DNA of 45,458 nucleotides, from contig MSHB01000023.1 of assembly GCA_001940985.1 (NCBI GenBank), forward strand, positions 1 through 45,458, in the 5' to 3' direction. This DNA is from Mollicutes bacterium Phil14. GTDB taxonomy: Bacteria > Bacillota_I > Bacilli_A > ML615J-28 > CAG-698. Positions 41,234-45,458 of the stretch are shown here, one piece after another. Position 1 is the first letter of the stretch; each line of letters starts with the position of its first letter. The notes beneath the pieces were generated by a model that searched no databases, had not been told where the DNA came from, and worked only from the letters and a program-made list of their open reading frames with translations. The position numbers were made by a program, and so were the translations under genes.

Positions 41234-43594
41234 ATGAAAAAAATTGCAAATAAATATTGGAATATATTAGAATTTGACAAAATTATAGATGAAGTGAAAA
41301 AAGAAGTTCGCTTGGACTATAATAAATATATTTTGGATAATCTTACTCTTTTTGAAGATGAAGAAGAGATAAGAGATTATATGGAAAAAGTTGATGAGGC
41401 TAGTAAACTAATTTTGCGATTTGATAGATTTCCACTTTTATTTAATAGCGATATTGATTATATTTTAGAAAAAACTAAAAAACATGGTGTTATGTCTATC
41501 GAAGAATTATTAGAAATTGGGAAGTTTTTTGATACTATTAAAAATATAATTATATATAATGAAAATTTAGAAAATGCTTTAATTAGCCATCCGTATTTTG
41601 AAGAAAAGGCGAACAAATTAATTTATTTTAAAAATGTTAATTTAAGAATAAAAGAAATTGTATCTCCGTTTGGTGAAATTTATGATACAGCTAGTTTAAC
41701 ATTAAAAGATATAAGAAAAAGAATAATTGAAACAGAAAAGAATATTCAAAGTAAACTTCAAGAAATAATATCAAAAAACAGTTCCAAATTAACTCAAACT
41801 ATAGTTTCTATACGAAATGATCGTTATGTTATTCCCGTTAAAAATGATTTTAAGAATACAATAAAAGGTATTGTACATGATCAATCTTCATCTGGTGAAA
41901 CTGTTTTTATAGAACCACAAATTATTTGTGATCTAAATAATCGCTTAAATCAATTGAGAGAAGATGAGAAAAAAGAAATATATGAAATTTTAAGAGCAAT
42001 TTCTTTAGAAATCGCCAATATTAATTGTGAATTAAATGATGATTTAAATATTATAATTGAATTAGATATGATCTTTGGTAAAGCAAGTTATGCTAACAAA
42101 ATAAATGCTTCTAAAGTAAATATTAATAGTAACGGGATAGTAGATTTAATATCTTGTAGACACCCATTGTTAAAAGTAGAAAATGTGGTTTCAAATAATA
42201 TTTCTATTGGCAAGGATTATAAAGGTATAATTATTACTGGACCAAATACTGGTGGTAAAACAGTTTTATTGAAAACAATTGGTTTACTTGCATTAATGAC
42301 AAAGGCAGGAATGTTACTTCCTTGTAGTGAAGAAAGCACAATGATGGTTTTTGATGAAGTATATGCTGATATTGGTGATGAGCAAAGTATTTCGCAAAAT
42401 CTTTCAACGTTTTCATCTCATTTAAAAAATGTTATTGAGATATTAAATAATGTTACTCAAAATTCTTTAGTTGTTTTAGATGAACTTGGCTCAGGAACTG
42501 ATCCCGTTGAAGGTTCATCACTTGCAATTGCCATTTTTGATGAATTAATTAGTAAACAATGTCTTGTAATTGCTACATCACATTATTCTGAACTTAAAGT
42601 TCATGCCTTTAATCGTGAAGATATAATAAATGCAAGTGTCGAATTTGATATCAATACTTTGCGTCCAACATATAAACTTTTATTAGGTGTTCCTGGACAA
42701 AGTAATGCATTAAATATATCACGCATTTTAGGGTTACCTGAAAATATAATCAAAAAAGCTAAAGATTATTCCTCACAAAACAGTGATGATGTTGATATAT
42801 CATTGAAAAAATTAATTCGTCAAACTCAAGAAATGGATAAAAAGTTAAAGAAAATTAATATTAAAAAAGCCGAATGGAATAGAAAGATTGCTGAAGTTGA
42901 CGAAAGATTAGAAGAAATAAATGATGAAAAAAATAAGATTTTAAAGAAAGCCGAAGAGGAAGCTAAAAAAATTATTGAAAAGAGCAACAAGAAAATAGAA
43001 AGCATTCTCGAGGAATTAGAAAGTATGAAACTTCGTGAAGTTAAACTTCATGAAATATCAGATGTAAAGCATAATATAAGAGAAACTAAAAAAGAAGCGC
43101 ATATTGAAGAAACATTTATTTCTAAAAATGAAGATATAAAAGTTGGAGATACTGTTTTTATACAAAATTATGGCTGTAATGGTATAGTTTTAAAAGAAAT
43201 GAAGAATGATAAATATAGTGTTCAAATGGGAAATGCTACAATTACAGTTGATAAATCAAATTTAAGGAAAAATTCAAAACCACAAGATAACATAAAAAAT
43301 GAATTTGTTACAAGCAAAAAATCAAGTATTACTGTTCCTACGAAAAGCGTTAAAATGAGTTTAGATTTACGTGGAGAACGTTATGAAGATGCCGCAATAT
43401 TAATTGATAAATATTTAGATGATGCAATATTTGCAGGTTTCAAACAAGTTAGTATTATTCATGGTTTTGGAACTGGTGTTATTAGAGAGCTCGTTCAGAA
43501 AACTTTAAAAAATAATAAAAATGTTGAAAGTTTTCGCTATGGAGGAAATGGTGAAGGTGGACTTGGGGCAACTATCGTAACTTTTAAAGACTAA
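41234..43594 (+). CDS. mutS2: Endonuclease MutS2
   Basis: 786 residues, the normal MutS2 length. A MutS-like core and clamp (about 1-300) precede the ATPase with Walker A G-P-N-T-G-G-K-T (about 336-343) and L-V-V-L-D-E-L-G-S-G-T-D-P-V-E-G. A coiled coil (about 515-610), a KOW-like segment (about 635-680) and a C-terminal Smr nuclease domain (about 710-786) with L-D-L-R-G-E-R and H-G-F-G-T-G-V-I-R follow. MutS2 blocks recombination and, in Bacillus, acts on stalled or collided ribosomes through its Smr domain. GGAAAG precedes the ATG. The next gene trxA follows after 15 bases, a common pairing. Confidence 0.97.
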   Translation: MKKIANKYWNILEFDKIIDEVKKEVRLDYNKYILDNLTLFEDEEEIRDYMEKVDEASKLILRFDRFPLLFNSDIDYILEKTKKHGVMSIEELLEIGKFFDTIKNIIIYNENLENALISHPYFEEKANKLIYFKNVNLRIKEIVSPFGEIYDTASLTLKDIRKRIIETEKNIQSKLQEIISKNSSKLTQTIVSIRNDRYVIPVKNDFKNTIKGIVHDQSSSGETVFIEPQIICDLNNRLNQLREDEKKEIYEILRAISLEIANINCELNDDLNIIIELDMIFGKASYANKINASKVNINSNGIVDLISCRHPLLKVENVVSNNISIGKDYKGIIITGPNTGGKTVLLKTIGLLALMTKAGMLLPCSEESTMMVFDEVYADIGDEQSISQNLSTFSSHLKNVIEILNNVTQNSLVVLDELGSGTDPVEGSSLAIAIFDELISKQCLVIATSHYSELKVHAFNREDIINASVEFDINTLRPTYKLLLGVPGQSNALNISRILGLPENIIKKAKDYSSQNSDDVDISLKKLIRQTQEMDKKLKKINIKKAEWNRKIAEVDERLEEINDEKNKILKKAEEEAKKIIEKSNKKIESILEELESMKLREVKLHEISDVKHNIRETKKEAHIEETFISKNEDIKVGDTVFIQNYGCNGIVLKEMKNDKYSVQMGNATITVDKSNLRKNSKPQDNIKNEFVTSKKSSITVPTKSVKMSLDLRGERYEDAAILIDKYLDDAIFAGFKQVSIIHGFGTGVIRELVQKTLKNNKNVESFRYGGNGEGGLGATIVTFKD

Positions 43595-43609
43595 AAAAGG
43601 AGTAAAAGA

Positions 43610-43918
43610 ATGGTAAAAAAAATCAATTTAGAAGAATTTAAAAATATTAATGAAGAATTTATCTTATTGGATTTATATGCGGATTGGTGCGGACCTTGTA
43701 AGATGCTAGCGCCATTCATTTCTGAATTATCTGAGGAAATTTCTAATGTGGCTTTTTTTAAAGTCAATGTTGATGAAGAAGAAGAGTTAGCCACAATGTT
43801 TGGTGTTCAAGCCATCCCAACAATCATTTTATTGAAAAATAAGCAAGAAATTTCCCGTAAAATAGGTTTTGTTCCTAAAGTTGGATTACTTAATTGGATT
43901 AAAGAAAACACTAAATAA
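43610..43918 (+). CDS. trxA: Thioredoxin
   Basis: 102 residues, classical thioredoxin. The redox site W-C-G-P-C is at about 28-32, followed by K-M-L-A-P, and the cis-proline loop is A-I-P-T (about 70-73). It reduces protein disulphides in the cytoplasm. AAGGAG precedes the start; it is probably transcribed with mutS2 and followed by a terminator. Confidence 0.97.
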   Translation: MVKKINLEEFKNINEEFILLDLYADWCGPCKMLAPFISELSEEISNVAFFKVNVDEEEELATMFGVQAIPTIILLKNKQEISRKIGFVPKVGLLNWIKENTK

Positions 43919-43955
43919 AACAAAATTTCGCATATTGTAACAAAAAGTTGCATTT

Positions 43956-43984
43956 AAACCTCTTATTTTAAGAGGTTTTTATTT
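43956..43984 (+). terminator. Terminator of mutS2-trxA
   Basis: AAACCTCTTA (43956-43965) pairs with TAAGAGGTTT (43969-43978), followed by T's. Confidence 0.88.
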
Positions 43985-44004
43985 ATGGAAAACGTTTATA
44001 TTAA

Positions 44005-44032
44005 TTGTAAAAATGATAAAAATAGGTAAAAT
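44005..44032 (+). promoter_or_regulatory. Probable promoter of the decayed ABC transporter
   Basis: TTGTAA (44005-44010), 16 bases and TAAAAT (44027-44032). A partial cre-like sequence GGAAAACGTTTATA lies just upstream (43987-44000), with two mismatches at conserved positions. Confidence 0.35.
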
Positions 44033-44059
44033 AACTAACATTTAAGGAGTGTGATTTTA

Positions 44060-45359
44060 ATGATTCTTGATGTTAAAAATTTATGTATTAAATTTGGTGA
44101 ACAAGTTGTTTTTAATGATGCAAATTTTTGTTACTTCATTTACTAAAATAAAAAATAGTGATATATATATTTATTCCCTTGATAAAATGTCTCTTAACAT
44201 TATTGATCAAGATAATGATTACAACTATGATTGTATAAAAAAACATAAATTATATACTTTAGATAAAAAATATAGTTTCATACCTCACTATTTAACAAGT
44301 GATGAAAGAAGCATCCATATTGATTATGTTGGTATTGCTGATGAATATTATTTTAATGGATTTAATAGCCAACTTGAAGAAAATGAAATAATTATTTCTG
44401 ATTTGCTAGCTGAATATTTAAAATTAACTATTGGTGATACACTTAGAAGCTCTAATTATATATTAAACTCTAGTCCTGTAACTGATACATATACAGTAAA
44501 ATGGATATATAAAACTGATTTTTACAGCGATTTGGGTAACCCAAATTCTGATAACATCAACCAATATGATTACAAATACAAAATAGCTTTTATATCACAA
44601 AAAAAATTTGATTATTTTGAAGATTTATGCACAAATGGATTACTTGGATTGCCACTTGATTCAGATAAAACTATTTCAAAGTGGAAACCTGAATTTGATA
44701 ATAATACTTCCAGCCCTAAACCAAATTTAAACGATGATGAGTTTTATGCAGGTATAGCTTACCTATATAATTTAGGTTATGACATAGATTTTGCTTTTGA
44801 TGGAATTGGAGAAACAGTAGAAGTCGTTTTCGCTTATAATGGTAAAAAAATAACAAAGAACTTAAAATATATGGGAATTATTGATGATTATAATAATCGT
44901 GTAGCGGTCTCTGATAATGTATTTAATGAAATTATTGAAGAATTTTCATATGCTGATATATTCCAAAATTATAAGTATTTTAATACTATTAATTTTAAAG
45001 AACATGATTTTGAAAATTCCTGTAAAGAATATTTAACTTGGGAAGATGCAATATCATTTGCTAATAAATCAGTAATAAACCAAAATTTTGCAAAAAAATC
45101 GACATCAGGTGCTATTATCAAAAACAATATTATATACTTATATTTCTTTGGCTTTATATTTTTATTAGTTAGTGTTATAAATATAATAAAAATTGAAAAA
45201 TATTCTTTTGTTATGTTAAAAGAAAAAAATTATAATGTGAAAAATGCAATTTTTACCAATAATATGATTAAAATATTTGTTTGGTTATTCATATCATTGA
45301 CACTTTATTTCCTGAATTCATATGCAAAGGAATTGCTAATAAAAATATTATACAAATGA
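44060..45359 (+). pseudogene. Decayed ABC transporter: ATPase start joined out of frame to a MacB/FtsX-type permease remnant
   Basis: ATG 44060, with AAGGAG ten bases upstream, opens M-I-L-D-V-K-N-L-C-I-K-F-G-E-Q-V-V-F, the standard head of an ABC ATPase, but the frame stops at TAA 44144 after 28 codons, before any Walker A. From about 44130 another frame (+1) runs to TGA 45359. It reads as the exported core of a MacB/FtsX permease (E-N-E-I-I-I-S-D-L-L-A-E-Y-L and I-G-D-T-L), then two C-terminal membrane helices (about 45110-45180 and 45265-45340). The whole ATPase body and the first permease helix are missing. The simplest reading is an internal deletion in a fused ATPase-permease gene. The remaining 1.2-kb frame is still open, so the loss may be recent, but the protein cannot work as a transporter. 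Confidence 0.75.
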
Positions 45360-45387
45360 TTCTTAAAATTAAGAATCATTTTTTTAT
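45356..45387 (+). terminator. Terminator after the ABC transporter remnant
   Basis: ATGATTCTTAA (45356-45366) pairs with TTAAGAATCAT (45369-45379), followed by seven T's; the stem includes the TGA stop. Confidence 0.85.
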
Positions 45388-45389
45388 TC

Positions 45390-45418
45390 TTGCCAAAAAA
45401 ACAATTATAATGTATAAT
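45390..45418 (+). promoter_or_regulatory. Promoter of a gene beyond the right edge
   Basis: TTGCCA (45390-45395), 17 bases and TATAAT (45413-45418). No start codon with a coding frame is visible in the remaining 40 bases. Confidence 0.6.
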
Positions 45419-45458
45419 GAAGATGGAAAAAGGGAAAAAAATCCAAATATTGTGTTTG

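Noticed and set aside
44060..45359. Programmed frameshift joining the ABC ATPase start to the permease
   Set aside because: A shift would still leave no Walker A, signature or Walker B, so no working ATPase results; deletion explains it better.

Overview
This window looks like a chromosomal segment from a very AT-rich, low-GC Gram-positive bacterium in the wider Bacilli, probably an uncultured Erysipelotrichia- or RF39/RFN20-like gut lineage; the lineage is inferred from gene content only. It carries spo0A, spoIVB and spoIIIAH, so the organism, or a recent ancestor, forms endospores. TGG codons are used throughout and TGA acts as a stop (for example in the ATGA overlap before lspA), so the standard bacterial code applies and a Mycoplasma-type code does not. 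No IS element, prophage, CRISPR array, tRNA or rRNA is visible. Genes are tightly packed and often overlap, and many have very short leaders.

Layout. 1-6.3 kb: the tail of a surface protein, rpmG, an FtsK/SpoIIIE-like protein whose ATPase motifs are destroyed, rarA, two small membrane-protein genes (TIGR04086-like and YetF/DUF421) and a SpoVB-like flippase. 6.4-12.6 kb: an apt-relA-dtd operon and a 975-residue TPR-GAF-PAS protein ending in degenerate GGDEF and EAL domains. 12.7-21.9 kb: a shortened version of the well-known Bacillus spoIIIA-to-spo0A region, namely spoIIIAH (with its own sigma-E-like promoter), nusB, xseA, xseB, dxs, recN, spoIVB and spo0A. spoIIIAA-AG, accBC, folD, ispA, tlyA and argR are absent from this location.

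22-31.8 kb: dinB, cvfB, then a T-box riboswitch controlling hisS-aspS-tcdA, followed by a dCMP deaminase, a YlbL/SepM-type PDZ-Lon protease, a small membrane protein, lspA and rluD. The T-box specifier region reads GACAC, which contains both an Asp and a His codon.

31.9-40.3 kb is the accessory part. A lipoprotein that appears to join half of a solute-binding protein to a 5'-nucleotidase C-terminal-like domain overlaps the gene for a hybrid histidine kinase. Next comes a three-gene secreted or surface cluster with a possible cre site at its promoter: an anchored protein, a papain/NlpC-like cysteine-peptidase-like protein with Big_2 domains, and a lipoprotein with eight InlB-B-type repeats. 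The first and third proteins appear to share a domain that I cannot name. 40.3-45.5 kb: rnhC, mutS2, trxA and a decayed ABC transporter (ATPase start fused out of frame to a MacB/FtsX-type permease remnant).

The strongest candidates for new biology are the catalytically dead SpoIIIE-like translocase, the stand-alone sigma-E-driven spoIIIAH, the probable AUA start codon of spoIVB, the chimeric lipoprotein plus hybrid kinase pair, and the secreted cluster with its shared unnamed domain.
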